Part shown: positions 54,191-64,000 of the stretch, one piece after another
Position numbering within the stretch: the stretch's first letter is position 1
How the letters are laid out: the number at the start of each line of letters is the position of its first letter
DNA from: Hyposmocoma kahamanoa
Taxonomy: Eukaryota; Arthropoda; Insecta; Lepidoptera; Cosmopterigidae
Direction of reading: 5' to 3'
Length of the DNA: 64,000 bases
NCBI RefSeq assembly: GCF_003589595.1
Contig: NW_020654080.1
Location: 4,355,065 to 4,419,064, forward strand
Translations under genes and position numbers: made by a program
The notes under the pieces: model-generated
The model's input: only the letters and a program-made list of their open reading frames with translations
What the model was told of the DNA's origin: nothing
The model's database searches: none

Positions 54191-54694
54191 TTTTGTAACG
54201 ATGGAGCACTAAAGGTATGGTCCCATACAAAAAAACACATTTTATTTTTTACCTACTACACTATTCGATTTATGGCAAAGCGTGATATGACAATATTTAA
54301 TTAGGACAATAGGATCTCTTGATTGGCATATATCAGATATCCTCAATGCCAATGCCAATATCCGCAATGTTGCTGATCGGATCCACTGTGTCGCAAAGTT
54401 AAGATAAATATAATGTACCTGCCTGTCCCCAATAACGTGAATTTTTAATGTACGTAAATGATTTCCCAAATCCCGAACAAGTCCAGGACCTAAAAGATAT
54501 TGTCGTAAGGCAGTCTCCATTTCCTATGGTCCTCAAAGTTTAGGTAAAAAAACTCTACCTATTCCGATCCCTAATAATTATACAAAACTGTCGTTTTATT
54601 TATTGCAAATCGAAACCCTGTAAATGAAGTTAAACAAAAGTATACCTACTAAGTATAGACACGTTTATATGGCGAACGACCATGGAGTGAAATT
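54191..54694. other. Unassigned stretch
   Basis: No gene recognised. Confidence 0.5.
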
Positions 54695-54860
54695 CCCTGC
54701 CTGCAAATTTATTGCCTCAACGCTATAACTTGGGCCTTTTCCAGGCGAGAGTCAATAGGCATTATTTAGGTATGCATACTCCATCATCGACCCCATCGTC
54801 ACTTTTCACCAGGTGAGATGGAGGTCAAATGCGCACTTATATATTTTGTAAAAAAAAACA
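54695..54860 (+). mobile_element. LINE 3' end
   Basis: GTGAAATTCCCTGCCTGC, AACGCTATAACTTGGGCC and CTTTTCACCAGGTGAGATGG, with an A-rich end. Undisturbed counterpart of 10985-11365. Confidence 0.65.
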
Positions 54861-55370
54861 CGGCCACAAAACTGTCGAATTATATACTGCAAATTGGAAC
54901 CCTGTAAATGACGTGTATTACAAATTATACGAATATAATTCTGACGGATAAGATATACGAAGCGATTCTAGCAATCATTTTACATCGTGGTTGGCTTCAG
55001 TTGGTCCAACCATAGAGTCAAATACACATTATGCATTATTGTTATAATACGTGCATGCATACATACGCTTGAGCGTGCGTCCATTCGTTTGTGCGTGCGT
55101 CCCTGCGTTTGTGCGTGGGTGCATATGTATCTGCTACATTAACTGTATTGTTCCACAATTATACGAATTTACAATAATAGAAGTTTAAAACAACAACAAA
55201 GTAAAAATTATTCCTTATTGTTTTAGTCTCTAAGTATCGTTCCGTTCAAAGTCTAAACAAAGTTTTGAACAAACTCAAAATAAGCACTAGTAATTTCTTC
55301 TAGAGAAATGAGCCGAGACGCCAATAACTCTGAACAAGTTAGGCAAGTTGAATTTACGTCTATAGCTTAC
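54861..55370. other. Unassigned stretch
   Basis: Contains a GTGCGTCC/GTTTGTGCGTG tandem motif at 55070-55125. No gene recognised. Confidence 0.5.
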
Positions 55371-55627
55371 ATTAGGTTGAGAGGAAAACGTAACTTCCGA
55401 CTCTTAAACAATTTCCAACTTATTAAAACAACTAAATTAGCGTAAGCTTTGACGTAAGAGTCGACGATTCGTGTATTAGTTTCTCCTACTATAAATTGTT
55501 TTCTTTTTGGGATATAGACAAACTTATCATGTTCTTTTCCCTCTAAAAACGTTACGATAATATCTGTACAGACCTTGTAGAAAAATTGATATCCGCAGCT
55601 CTGAAAGATACGATAGACTAACACCCA
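55371..55627 (-). CDS. Candidate exon, insect chemoreceptor-like
   Basis: Minus-strand open segment of 257 bp (85 codons plus two bases). It is preceded by a strong acceptor (CTTTTTTTTTCTTCAG) and followed by donor GTAAGC. The encoded segment contains FQSCGYQFFYKVCTDIIVTF, ETNTRIVDSYVKAYANLVVL and WKLFKSRKLRFPL. The pattern of a hydrophobic stretch, a charged region, then a Tyr-rich helix, Trp and LxFPL, resembles the loop and third helix of lepidopteran odorant receptors, which end that region with LPFPLW. I inferred this from general family form only. No flanking exon was found within about 500 bp, so it may be an isolated or decayed exon. Confidence 0.35.
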
Positions 55628-55780
55628 CTGAAGAAAAAAAAAGCAATGGAAGTGCAATAAGAGTTGATACTACCTCAGCTCGAATCAAATTTTTTCCCGT
55701 ACTAATACGGTTCACTCACTAGATCAACACACAATACTCACGATATCCGGCGACTTGTCATGCGATCCTTGATGTCCCTT

Positions 55781-55935
55781 ACATTTGCTGATGACTGAAT
55801 CCTACGACAATAAAATCTTAAAACAGTCTTCTCAGTTGAAATTACTTTCTTTTTTATTTCAACAGCTTCACGTAAAATTCTACTATAATAGTGACGTTCT
55901 GCAGAAATGATCTTCCAATTATGAACTTAGTAAAA
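55781..55935 (-). mobile_element. Penelope-like C-terminal remnant
   Basis: The minus frame reads VHNWKIISAERHYYSRILRE and AVEIKKK, then decays. It parallels LREAIDIKK at 35880-36053. Confidence 0.6.
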
Positions 55936-56091
55936 TATGTTTTTGTACACGATTAAGTCCCGAATTTAAAATCAAATAATTTTATTTTATATTAGTTCAA
56001 GTAATTCGTATTTTTATTGTAGAGAAGCATTTGATTACAGTATCACCTAATTTCATATAGCTGTTTTTTAAAAAGTCTGTTTATAATTTAT

Positions 56092-56195
56092 CGAGTTCTT
56101 AGGTTTTCGCGATTGTTACACATAGGAAATGAAACTATTTTTCCGGATTTAAATGTCGTATATTTGTTTTTTTCAAACGAACCTTTATAATACAC
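56092..56195 (-). mobile_element. Penelope-like terminal repeat
   Basis: Near-identical to 35511-35600 (TTTTCGCGATTGTTACACA, GAAACTATTTTTCCGG). Confidence 0.6.
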
Positions 56196-56689
56196 TGGTT
56201 TGTTCGTTTAATTCTTAGACTTTCTTTTTACCAGGATGGTAAGGTAAGGTTTTATTGTACATTAATAGTAATTTTTATTTTTATTTTATTTTTTAAATTT
56301 ATTTACTGCGTTCTTTGTATTCTCCTATAATCTTTTTTGGCTTGTTATGCACTTTATATTGTTTCATATTGGTGAAAATTCGTAAATGGATTTTGGATGG
56401 ACCTTGGATTACTCATAGTTAAGTATACTACATAATGTATTATTTGTCCGTGAATTTTCCTAAAATGTATAAATAAATAAATAAATAATAATATATATAA
56501 AGTAATAACTACTTATAATTCTTAAAAAACCGGATAATGGTTACAAAATACCGTTATTTTTTTTAAATGCAAATCAATTAAATACGCTTGAATTAAAGTA
56601 AACATTTCAGTCACGCATTTTCTAAACTAATGATAATAATAATAATAATTTAAAAAACCTCGCAAAAAGCTAAATATATGCCGCATCGT
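56191..56689. other. Unassigned stretch
   Basis: AT-rich with an AATAAATAAATAA run at 56470; possibly another LINE 3' UTR, unproven. Confidence 0.4.
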
Positions 56690-56830
56690 CAGAAAGTTCA
56701 TGCAGATGGAAGAGGACGAAGAAGGATCTTATTACACACCCACCACATACTCGTAGAAACACGCAATACTACATTTACTTGACTTAGGTCCGTAAATGTG
56801 GTTCAAACCAGCTAACAAGCTGAGAAGACT
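56690..56830 (+). repeat. Repeat family of 5508, 47948 and 58264
   Basis: CGCATCGTCAGAAAGTTCAT, GATGGAAGAGGACGAAG, then GTCCGTAAATGTGG and AGCTAACAAGCTGAG. Confidence 0.65.
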
Positions 56831-56836
56831 AAAGTA

Positions 56837-57049
56837 AATAATAATAACGCACACATTCAACATAGTCCTGCACTAGGGAAACCCTGTGCTGCAGGTGCCA
56901 TGGACACACACATAGACAACCACAAATTACACCAAAACTCATGAGAGAAATAAATGTAAGCCATACAAATATTTCTCCCGGTCCGGGAATCGAACCTGGG
57001 ATCTCTGCATGGCAGTCCGGCATGGTAACCGTTCGACCATTGAGTCAGG
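56837..57049 (-). repeat. tSINE1
   Basis: Minus copy with tail at 56837 and head at 57035 (A-box complement slightly changed). Confidence 0.8.
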
Positions 57050-57119
57050 TTGTGATGAAGAATTTCAATTTATAAGAAAGAAATATAAAAGAGACGGGTT
57101 TTTACATATTATTCCCCAT

Positions 57120-57410
57120 TTTTAAAAGACCTCAAGAAAGGAGGAGGTTCTGAATTCGACAGCATTTTTTTGTATGCATGTTACGCGATAACTCCGCATT
57201 TGTGTACCGATTTTGATGATTCTTTTTCGTTGGAAAGAGGGTACCTCAGTATTGGTCCCATTTAAATTTGAAGGAAATATTCCACCTCTAAGAGTGTTAA
57301 ACTAGGGGATGAATCCTGTTTCGGGCACTTTCCGGTAACCGATTTCTATAAAACTTGGCAAATAGATGTAATTCCACGAACTTTTGAAGTCGGTTCTTTT
57401 AGTACTCTGT
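57120..57410 (+). repeat. LepB repeat, longest copy
   Basis: CTCAAGAAAGGAGGAGG, GTTACGCGATAACTCC, CCGATTTTGATGATTC, AACTAGGGGATGAATCC, AAAACTTGGCAAATAG and TTTTGAAGTCGGTTC: both ends present. The start (CTCAAGAAAGG) and the end (TGAAGTCGG) are partly complementary. Confidence 0.7.
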
Positions 57411-57473
57411 ACGGAGATTTTATTGTATATTTATTTCATCATGTTCACTTATATTTATTTGACGTCGTTGCAG

Positions 57474-57907
57474 GATTTTTTATGATATCAGATGACGGGA
57501 CGAACACGTGCGCTTGCTCGCAAGCGTCACGAATATCCATAACAGGTGCAGAGCTACTCAGAGCTATAAATTGCAAAGATTGGAGGGATACTGTCACAGC
57601 GCCCGTCACCCTGAGGTCGCAAACTCGAAACGGCGGCGCGTACAGCGGTGCCTTCAAGGTTCGCGCATACTTGTCTCTTGTGTTGGATACATACATTCAC
57701 AATGTACTAGCAAACCTTGGATGCTCCGCTTGTACACGCCGCTGTTCCGAATTTTGCGGCCTTAATAATTTGACAAGTCCCATGTCCCCATAATTTCACC
57801 AACACCTTTCAAACCCAGAATGCAGTAATACTCACATTACTGCTTGACGGTAGAAATAGGTAAAGTGACAGTACTTCCCTGGATGAACTCTTTCACAAGG
57901 ATCTCTT
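57474..57907 (-). repeat. R300 with an inserted MITE-like segment
   Basis: R300 from 57474 (tail) to 57907 (5' end), interrupted at 57616-57761. Confidence 0.75.
57616..57761. mobile_element. 146-bp GC-rich MITE-like insertion
   Basis: Ends GTCGCAAACTCGAAACGG and CCGAATTTTGCGGCC are imperfect inverted repeats of about 35 bp. Target duplication unclear. Confidence 0.55.
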
Positions 57908-58263
57908 CTCCGACTAAAATTACGTACACATTGTCTTCCATACAATCCACGCTTTCACCTGGTTCTTGCTCGTCATCTGCCCTGTAACCATCAGAAACCG
58001 TATTGAACACGTTGCGAGAGTTTTCCTTCGCTAAATTCCATTGTTTACAGTTGTTGAACTATAGTGATCAACTCCAGTGAAACTCCAGCTGAGCAACTGC
58101 AAGTCGGACATAGCCCTAGCGGGAATGCCAACAGCAAAGTTCAAGTCTCAGAGGCCCAAAATAATTTTCTTTAGCGGAGATTATTCTAGCCTTATTTTGT
58201 ACACCTTATTTGCGAAAACCTTTCCTTTATAATAAAAATATGATCTAGCCTTTAAACGTCATT
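57908..58263. other. Unassigned stretch with a minus-strand open segment
   Basis: On the minus strand an open frame of about 50 codons (about 58060 to 57908) contains GYRADDEQEPGESVD and KQWNLAKENSR. It is acidic; I do not recognise it. It runs on into R300, so it may be chance. Confidence 0.3.
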
Positions 58264-58455
58264 AAAAATAATAATAAAAGCTGTAATTTCACATACATCG
58301 CCGCATCGTCAGAAAATTCATGCAGATGGAAGAGGACGAAGTAGGATCTTATTCTTATTCTTAGATACACGCCATACTGCATTTACTTGACTTCGGTCCG
58401 TAAATGTGGTACAAACCAGCCAACAAGCTGAGAAAAGTAAAGTAAATAATAATAA
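58264..58455 (+). repeat. Repeat family of 5508, 47948 and 56690
   Basis: AATAATAAAAGCTGTAATTT through GACGAAGTAGGATC to an AATAATAATAATAAT end; the fullest copy. Confidence 0.7.
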
Positions 58456-58748
58456 TAATAAAGCACACCCATACACTCATTGGTTGTCAAGACCAAGCAA
58501 ATTGCGAATGGCCGATACTGACCGCTGAAGCCTGTACACAAAAATAACCTTTAAAGTGGTAAAACGTCAACTTTGTGGATAGTATGTTTACAGATATGGG
58601 TGTAGGGTTCGCCTTGGCTTAGAGCTCACATTGTACAAGATTAATCGGAAAAATATAATGGAGATTTCAAGGACCTGATAATCCTTAAAAATGCTGCAGC
58701 CGTTTCAACGAAGCGCTTCTATGTACTTTTAAAAGAACAGGTAGTTTC

Positions 58749-59020
58749 AGTAGCTGTAAAGCTCCTTGTGAAAGAATTCATCCAGGGAAGTACTGCCACC
58801 TTGCCTATTTCTGCCGCCAAGCAGTAAGGGTACTGATGAAATTACAGTCACATGGGACTTGTCAACGTATGTCTCAGGGTGACGGGCGCTGTGGTAGTGC
58901 CCCTCAGATCTTTACGATTTAAAGCTCTGAGTGACACTGCAACTGTTATGGACAGGCGTGTAGCTTACCATCAAGCGCACGACTTGTTCGTCCCGTCACT
59001 AGATATTATATAAAAAAAGG
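58749..59020 (+). repeat. R300, small internal deletion
   Basis: CAGTAGCTGTAAAGCTCC to TAGATATTATATAAAAAAA. Confidence 0.85.
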
Positions 59021-59155
59021 TTGATACAAAAAGTATAATTTTTGATGATTCATAATTTATCTTTCCCGAAAAGTTGTCGTCTGCAGATGTGATCTTATTT
59101 ACACCAAAGGTACGATCTGTATCAACATATATTGGTATCATGATGATAATGATGA

Positions 59156-59395
59156 AGCGAAGCCGTGGGAGTGTTATGTTTGATCTATCGCCTTTTATCA
59201 GAGACCGTGGTTTTAAATCCGGGCTCTCACATCTGAGTTTCTCGGGATTTATTTGCGTGATTTGAAATTTACCATGAGCTTTTCGGTGAATATGCTGAAA
59301 CCTGCTCGTCGAAGAAGGTTCACAACCCTCGGAAAACGTGTGAAGTCCCCAACCCGCATTCGAAAAGAGACTCGTGTCCAGCATTGATGTGTAAA
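59156..59395 (+). repeat. tSINE2, decayed head
   Basis: GAAGCCGTGGGAGTG, a poor B-box GGTTTTAAATCC, then ATCTGAGTTTCTCGGG and GAAGAAGGTTCACAACC. Confidence 0.65.
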
Positions 59396-60299
59396 TATGT
59401 TGAAGATAATGTTGATGTTTGTACTTATACTTGGCACTCTCAAGTCAGTTCTTATATTTTTGCTATTAACTGTAACTGCAAAATATTACTGCATTCCTTT
59501 GGGCAGATTAAACTAATTGGCCTCCTTGTGAAGTTACGACACACAATCTCGAGATTTCGTTTTACGACATTATAGTTAGCTGAAACTAAATGGCAGTTAG
59601 CCTACTTTAATGGACTGGAATAGTTACTAGGAGGAAAAGGATTTTTGGAATTTATATTTTCATTTAAAAGATGTAACAAAATCACATAACAGGCAACAAC
59701 TCACATTAGTTCCGTCACGCACCACTAGATGGCATTGGCGTCGAAATAGCAAATTCTGCATCGCGATGTTAAGATTTTCCCTCGCGGAACGACTACTCGC
59801 GGCGATGCGAACATGAATGGAATCCAACTTACTACGCATCTAGCTCTGCTTCCTTGTTTGGAACTGCGCTTTAGAACGTTGCACTAGTTGTTGCACCCTG
59901 AGCCGCTTCCTAATTGGAACGTGTGTACGAGTCCTCGACTACGTGCCGATTAGGAGGAATCCTTTCCCACTGCACGTGCCTCCTGAACTGTATGTATATG
60001 TTGTGAAATAAAACCACCATATTAGAGAATACCTGGTTTTCCTCTGCCACCCCAATAAGAACTTACTACATATTCTTATTCCGACTTTGCGTGAAATATT
60101 CATAAGAATACAATAAAAGTTGATTCAGTAATTTTTAGAGACGTCATTTTTTTACATATTTAGGCATTGACTTACTAATAAATATTTAGGGCAACCAACA
60201 AGTCCATAAACGTAAAAGATAAAAATTTTGATTATACAGTTCGTATGAACTATTGCTAAAGTGTGACCATAGTTAAAGGTCGATTGTGTGATCGTCGAT
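59396..60299. other. Unassigned stretch with a possible solo LTR
   Basis: 59700-60060 is less AT-rich than its flanks and ends GTGAAATAAAACCACC followed by CCTCTGCCACCCC, a poly(A)-signal-like end resembling an LTR. No matching partner or target duplication seen. Confidence 0.3.
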
Positions 60300-60335
60300 T
60301 TTAATCCGGAAAAATAGTTTCATTTCCTAAGTTAT
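60300..60335 (-). repeat. Penelope-like terminal repeat tip
   Basis: AATCCGGAAAAATAGTTTC, inverted match to 35555. Confidence 0.45.
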
Positions 60336-60744
60336 ATAAAATTAATTATGCAATCATCATGCTATGCGATCATGTTTTATGTTTATAAGTAATAAGACTG
60401 CCCTTGTTTAATGTTTTTGGTGTAAATCTGTGACGATTACTATGTTCCGTGTCGCGAGTGTTCTGTTGGCGGATCCGCTGCAAAATCAGCGTCTTAGCAC
60501 TTTAGGTGAAACGACAAGAATCTGAGTAGGTCACGGTTTTCTTGGCAGCACAGCACAGACGCTTTGTACTTTTTTATTATTTTTAATTTAGTTCTTTGTC
60601 TAAATCTTTATGTTATTCTTATTATAAAATCTATGTGTACTGTGTTGTTTTTTTTAAAGGAATGATTTTTATTTCTATTTACAGGTGTCCACAACATGCA
60701 ACAGTATTCACATGTTTAATTGTATAAAATGAAGTAAATAGTAG
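60336..60744. other. Unassigned stretch
   Basis: Holds GGTCACGGTTTTCTTGGC at 60532; no gene recognised. Confidence 0.4.
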
Positions 60745-60800
60745 GTAATATTAATACAAAGATCGAACACTGATAAAAATTTCTGCGAACCGGCTGGATT
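60745..60800 (-). repeat. tSINE3 fragment
   Basis: AAAGATCGAACACTGATAAA and CGAACCGGCTGGATTC. Confidence 0.5.
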
Positions 60801-61587
60801 CAAAAACTCCAAAACAACGAAATAACAGGTTATCTGACAACTGTTTACAATAACAGTCATTGAACAAGTCTAAAAATTATTTAAAACTACAAAAACCCAA
60901 CTGCAGAAATATTTTGCTGAAAAGAAAAAAAATATCTCCCTCTCATTATTTTGATTATTTTTTTGTAGCCTATGACACTCCCACAATTAAGACGAATCTA
61001 ACGACACCTCATTAGGTTGTACAGGGAAACAAAGAAATGGACATTCATACTTACATACACTTGAAAAACATAACCCTCCCGCAGTCGGGTAAACATCGCA
61101 AAACAGTATTTGATTATTAACAAAGGCATCTAGTTTCAAATAAATACACTACACTTTGAATACTAATAATGTATACCTAAAGATAATAATATATAATAAC
61201 AAAATTTACTTTTGAAAAAGGTAAAAGTACATAGCAACATATCCTTATATTAACCAACGTTGTGGAAAATTCCGTATTAGAATTGACTTACTGTTTATTG
61301 TAGAACCTGGAGGTTTTACGACACATACGGCCGCAAGAGAACCATAAACGTGATGCCTGTGGGGTAGGTCAGCTCTCCGAACACACACAGCCAACAAAAC
61401 CTTTGTGGTTTTATGTCGCTCTTTTCTTTAAGAGCGATTTGGTTGCTTTTAGTTCAGATGACGTATGGCAAGATTCCGTTTAAATGCACGGTACACCCTG
61501 TCACTTAAAAAAAGGAACGGTGTTTACAAATTGTAACGTGATTATACAGGGTTGTGTGTGTATGTGAGGATTACTGCGTTCTTCGCG
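60801..61587. other. Unassigned stretch
   Basis: No gene or repeat recognised. Confidence 0.5.
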
Positions 61588-61681
61588 ATTGCTCTGTCAG
61601 ACACCGAGTCGACTCAACTCGAGTCAGCTGCAATCACGTCAACTCGAGTTGAAAAAATTACTAAAACTCGTCCCATCACTA
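61588..61681. mobile_element. Right end of the ACTCGAGT-rich MITE
   Basis: ATTGCTCTGTCAGACACCG to ACTCGTCCCATCACTA matches 13485-13583. Confidence 0.65.
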
Positions 61682-62308
61682 TAGCGATCATGCTTACACC
61701 AACCCAGATATCCAGTTCGTTACAGTTCACACTATTTTGACATGCATTAATTACTTGCGGTCACAATAAACGTCACCACGATTTTCTTGCTGTTCACAGC
61801 TTTATTTGATCAAGGGTTAAAGCCGAGCGAAAGCGTGGGTAGTTCAGATATCGAATCTTGCGGAAAAAAGCGAACCCAAGTTTATCATTTTTTTACGCAT
61901 TTATTTTATGGAATACACTACATAAGAACAGGCGCTTGACGCTTTTTCTATCAAAACAAGGAAAGCTACTAATATATGAAGAGGCTGTATGGTGGTCAAT
62001 GTGGTTGATGCGGCTTTGGCTTAGCACAAATTGGGATTTTGGGAAGGCTTGGGAAAAGGAATTAACGAGCTCGGACAAAAAACTGTAACCTGGTGAATTT
62101 AAAGCATATTCATGGCGTTATCACTTTACTTGTTCCGTATTTTTAAGTTTATAGCTAAACTCTAACAGGGTAAGTGCCTACACGTATTGAAAACTTTGAC
62201 GGATTTTAGCCTAACAGTCTCGAGAGGAGACCCTTGCCTAGTAGTGTAAAGTTACTTGTTTACTCATAAATGAATTCAGAATATTACGATTAGGCACCAA
62301 TTAAAGAT
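61682..62308. other. Unassigned stretch
   Basis: The plus frame 61858-62088 (76 codons, Trp-rich) has no recognisable domain. Confidence 0.4.
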
Positions 62309-62418
62309 AGTAGAGATTCTTGTGAAAGAGTTTGTCCGGGTAAGTGCTGTCACCTTACCCAATTCTGCCGCCAAGCAGTAATGTCAGCATATTACTGCGT
62401 TGCGGTTTGGAAGGGTAA
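62309..62418 (+). repeat. R300 5' part, split by a MITE
   Basis: GTAGAGATTCTTGTGAAAG to GGAAGGGTAA; continues at 62737. Confidence 0.8.
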
Positions 62419-62736
62419 GCGCCCTTTACACGCGGTCGTCGCGCGGTGACTGCCCAGTTACCACGCTTTCACGTACATTAAAGGCGTATATGCATTCTAT
62501 TTACTAAGCAACAACATTTAAATTCCTCGAAATAATAAAACCGCGTGGCTGCCGCATAGACCACAGACAAGCTCGCCCTCATGGTCGGGACGCTCATTTA
62601 AGTTAAAACGTAAAATCTAAATAAATAGAGCGTATTTTGCCTTGAGAGTTAGATGCACGCGGTCGCTGCGCGCCGGCAACGCGGTCGCCGCGCGGCGGCG
62701 TGGGCACGATGAAATTCGTTTCGAATAAATGCGTCC
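62419..62736. mobile_element. 318-bp PIF/Harbinger-like MITE inserted in R300
   Basis: TAA on both sides (62416-62418, 62737-62739), at the position GGGTAAGGGTGCTGG of R300. The left end GCGCCCTTTACACG resembles PIF/Harbinger termini; the right-end inversion is weak. GC-rich patches at both ends (CGGTCGTCGCGCGG, CGGTCGCCGCGCGG). Confidence 0.7.
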
Positions 62737-62932
62737 TAAGGGTGCTGGTGAAATTACAGATATATGGGACTTGTCAACTTATGTCTCAGGGTGACGGGCA
62801 CGTGGCAGTGCCCCTAAGAATTTTGAAAAAGATGAAAAGCTCGACGTGTCACTTCAACGTTATGGATAGGCGTGTCGCTTACCACCAGACGCACGACGTG
62901 TTCGTCCCTTCATTTGGTATTATAAAAAAAGG
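62737..62932 (+). repeat. R300 3' part, resumed
   Basis: TAAGGGTGCTGGTGAAATT to TTGGTATTATAAAAAAAGG. Confidence 0.8.
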
Positions 62933-63125
62933 CAACATATTTCCTAGTTTTTCATGACCGAATTTGACCCCTGTTGTACTTATATCGGTTCTCAAAAGGC
63001 GCTCTAGCCAAATATAGGTTTATTTATTTGTTATCCCAACAGAATATTACACATTAAAGAATACAATATAAACATCAATGTATGTATCCAATTAACACAG
63101 AAAAACCACAACGTTGTTATGAATA

Positions 63126-63350
63126 TTTGACGGCTTCCGTGGTCGAGTTGCTTGCACACCGGTTTTCAAGGTGTCGCCATCTCTGAGGTCCAGGGTGCGA
63201 TCCCCGGCCGGGTCAGTGTAGAAACTAACTTTTCTATACTGTCTCGGGTCTGGGTGTTTGTGGTACCGTCGTTGTTTCCGATTTCCATAACACAAGTGCT
63301 TTAGCTACTTACTTTGGGATCATAGCAACGTATGTGATGTTGTCTAATAT
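63126..63350 (+). repeat. tSINE4
   Basis: tRNA-like head with A-box GTGGTCGAGTTGC and B-box GGGTGCGATCC, body CTGTCTCGGGTCTGGGTG and GATGTTGTCTAATATTTATT. The only copy in the window. Confidence 0.65.
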
Positions 63351-63377
63351 TTATTTATTTATATTATTAGAATATAA

Positions 63378-63793
63378 TGCCAGGTTCACGAGTCTTTAAC
63401 TTGCGTTTTTGGCTTGCTTGCGGGACTCGGTTCGCGCATACGCAAAGTCTGTCGCATACGCGCAGGTAGGATTATTCACGAATCGCACGCTTGCGCCAAC
63501 CGCTTGCATTGCATTGGTTTTCTTTGCGTTGGTGAGTTTGATTTCTAGCAATCTTGATATTTCCACGCAAGCAACAAGGAACGTTTGCGGAGGACAGCAC
63601 CACTGGCCAATCACAGAGCAGCAGCCGGTTCGAGAGTGTTGACTACCCGAACAAAGGCAAAGCACCGCGCATGCGCGCAAGTCGACTCGAACACGAAGAA
63701 AGCCTTTGCGCGCAGAAAGGGAGATTTCTACGCCGTGTACCCAGCCAACGCAAGCAAGCGAAAAACTCAAGTGAAAAACTTGTGAACCCGACA
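63378..63793. mobile_element. 416-bp GC-rich PIF/Harbinger-like MITE
   Basis: TAA flanks both ends (63375-63377, 63794-63796). Imperfect inverted termini of about 45 bp: TGCCAGGTTCACGAG and TGTCGGGTTCACAAG, later GGCTTGCTTGCG/CGCTTGCTTGCG. Open frames on both strands inside it are compositional. Confidence 0.75.
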
Positions 63794-64000
63794 TAAGACA
63801 GACAACAGCTAAGATCTAACAAGAGAACTAAAGTTACCACCAAGCGACCTGCGTGAGTGCAGTCGATATAAACATGCAATCGGAAGCTGCAGGCTTGCAG
63901 GCTGGCTGCAAGTGGTTAACTGGGAGCTCAGTGTGTTTATTGATGTCGAAATGTAATAACAGATGTTACTTGTAGCTTCTTCTTCTTTATAATGTTATAG
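63794..64000. other. Unassigned end of window
   Basis: A GCAGGCTTGCAGGCTGGCTGC segment, cited by its core GCAGGCTTGCAGG, at 63889 is locally repetitive; no gene recognised. Confidence 0.4.

Noticed and set aside
61858..62088. Trp-rich 76-codon frame as a small gene
   Set aside because: No recognisable family, no promoter or splice context that I can see.
63396..63794. Long overlapping open frames on both strands near the window end
   Set aside because: They coincide with a MITE bounded by TAA duplications (63378-63793).
1..64000. CRISPR array, bacterial operon or phage content
   Set aside because: No direct-repeat/spacer pattern, no bacterial gene density; all signals are of an insect nuclear genome.

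Overview
This window is insect genomic DNA, most likely from a moth or butterfly (Lepidoptera). It is AT-rich, carries two 10-N scaffold gaps (27776-27785 and 48904-48913), and holds no complete host gene that I can defend. Its repeat content is the evidence for the assignment: tRNA-headed SINEs, RTE/R1/Jockey-type LINE ends, Tc1/mariner and hAT-like DNA elements, Penelope-like fragments, and a TED/17.6-type errantivirus. I infer an intergenic or large-intron region that has acted as a sink for transposons.

The commonest component is a retroposon of about 310 bp, called R300 here. Its 5' end reads AGCAGTAGAGCTCCTTGTG, its interior contains TGGACAGGCGTGTAGCTTACC, which I cite by its core GGACAGGCGTGTAGC, and its 3' end is TATTATAAAAAA. 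I count more than 20 full or partial copies on both strands. Other families named here are: tSINE1 (tRNA-like head with boxes TGGCCGAACGG and GGTTCGATTCC), tSINE2 (head ending CTCTCAAGCAG, GAT-repeat tail), tSINE3 (boxes TGGCTTAGTGG and GGTTCGAATCC), tSINE4, and an unclassified lepidopteran repeat (LepB, ACTTCAAAAAAGGAGG). Several of these are nested in one another.

Region by region. 1-13 kb: R300 copies, GC-rich PIF/Harbinger-like MITEs, a 5'-truncated LINE (4.1-4.9 kb), a 226-bp Tc1-type MITE (5.9 kb) and RTE-type LINE ends. 13-25 kb: a 377-bp MITE with 8-bp target duplications, a degenerate tandem repeat (18-19 kb), a complete but dead Tc1 element (21905-23435), and a LINE interrupted by a second 8-bp-TSD MITE (23.8-24.8 kb). 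28856-34436: an errantivirus (endogenous retrovirus-like LTR element) with 4-bp target duplications and both LTRs, but with reverse transcriptase deleted and gag, pol and env broken. 34-48 kb: a 25-bp-arm perfect palindrome, Penelope-like remnants, a dead mariner (41812-42901), tRNA-Gln-derived fragments, and a second copy of the LINE seen at 4 kb. 48-64 kb: more R300/SINE/LINE pieces, a candidate chemoreceptor-like exon (55371-55627), and two more PIF/Harbinger-like MITEs.

Nothing here forms a working pathway. The relations that matter are between elements: autonomous transposons (Tc1, LINEs) beside the short non-autonomous copies that share their ends, and insertions inside older insertions that give a relative order of events. 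The only possible host coding sequence is two splice-site-bounded open segments on the minus strand (36651-36836 and 55371-55627), both offered at low confidence.
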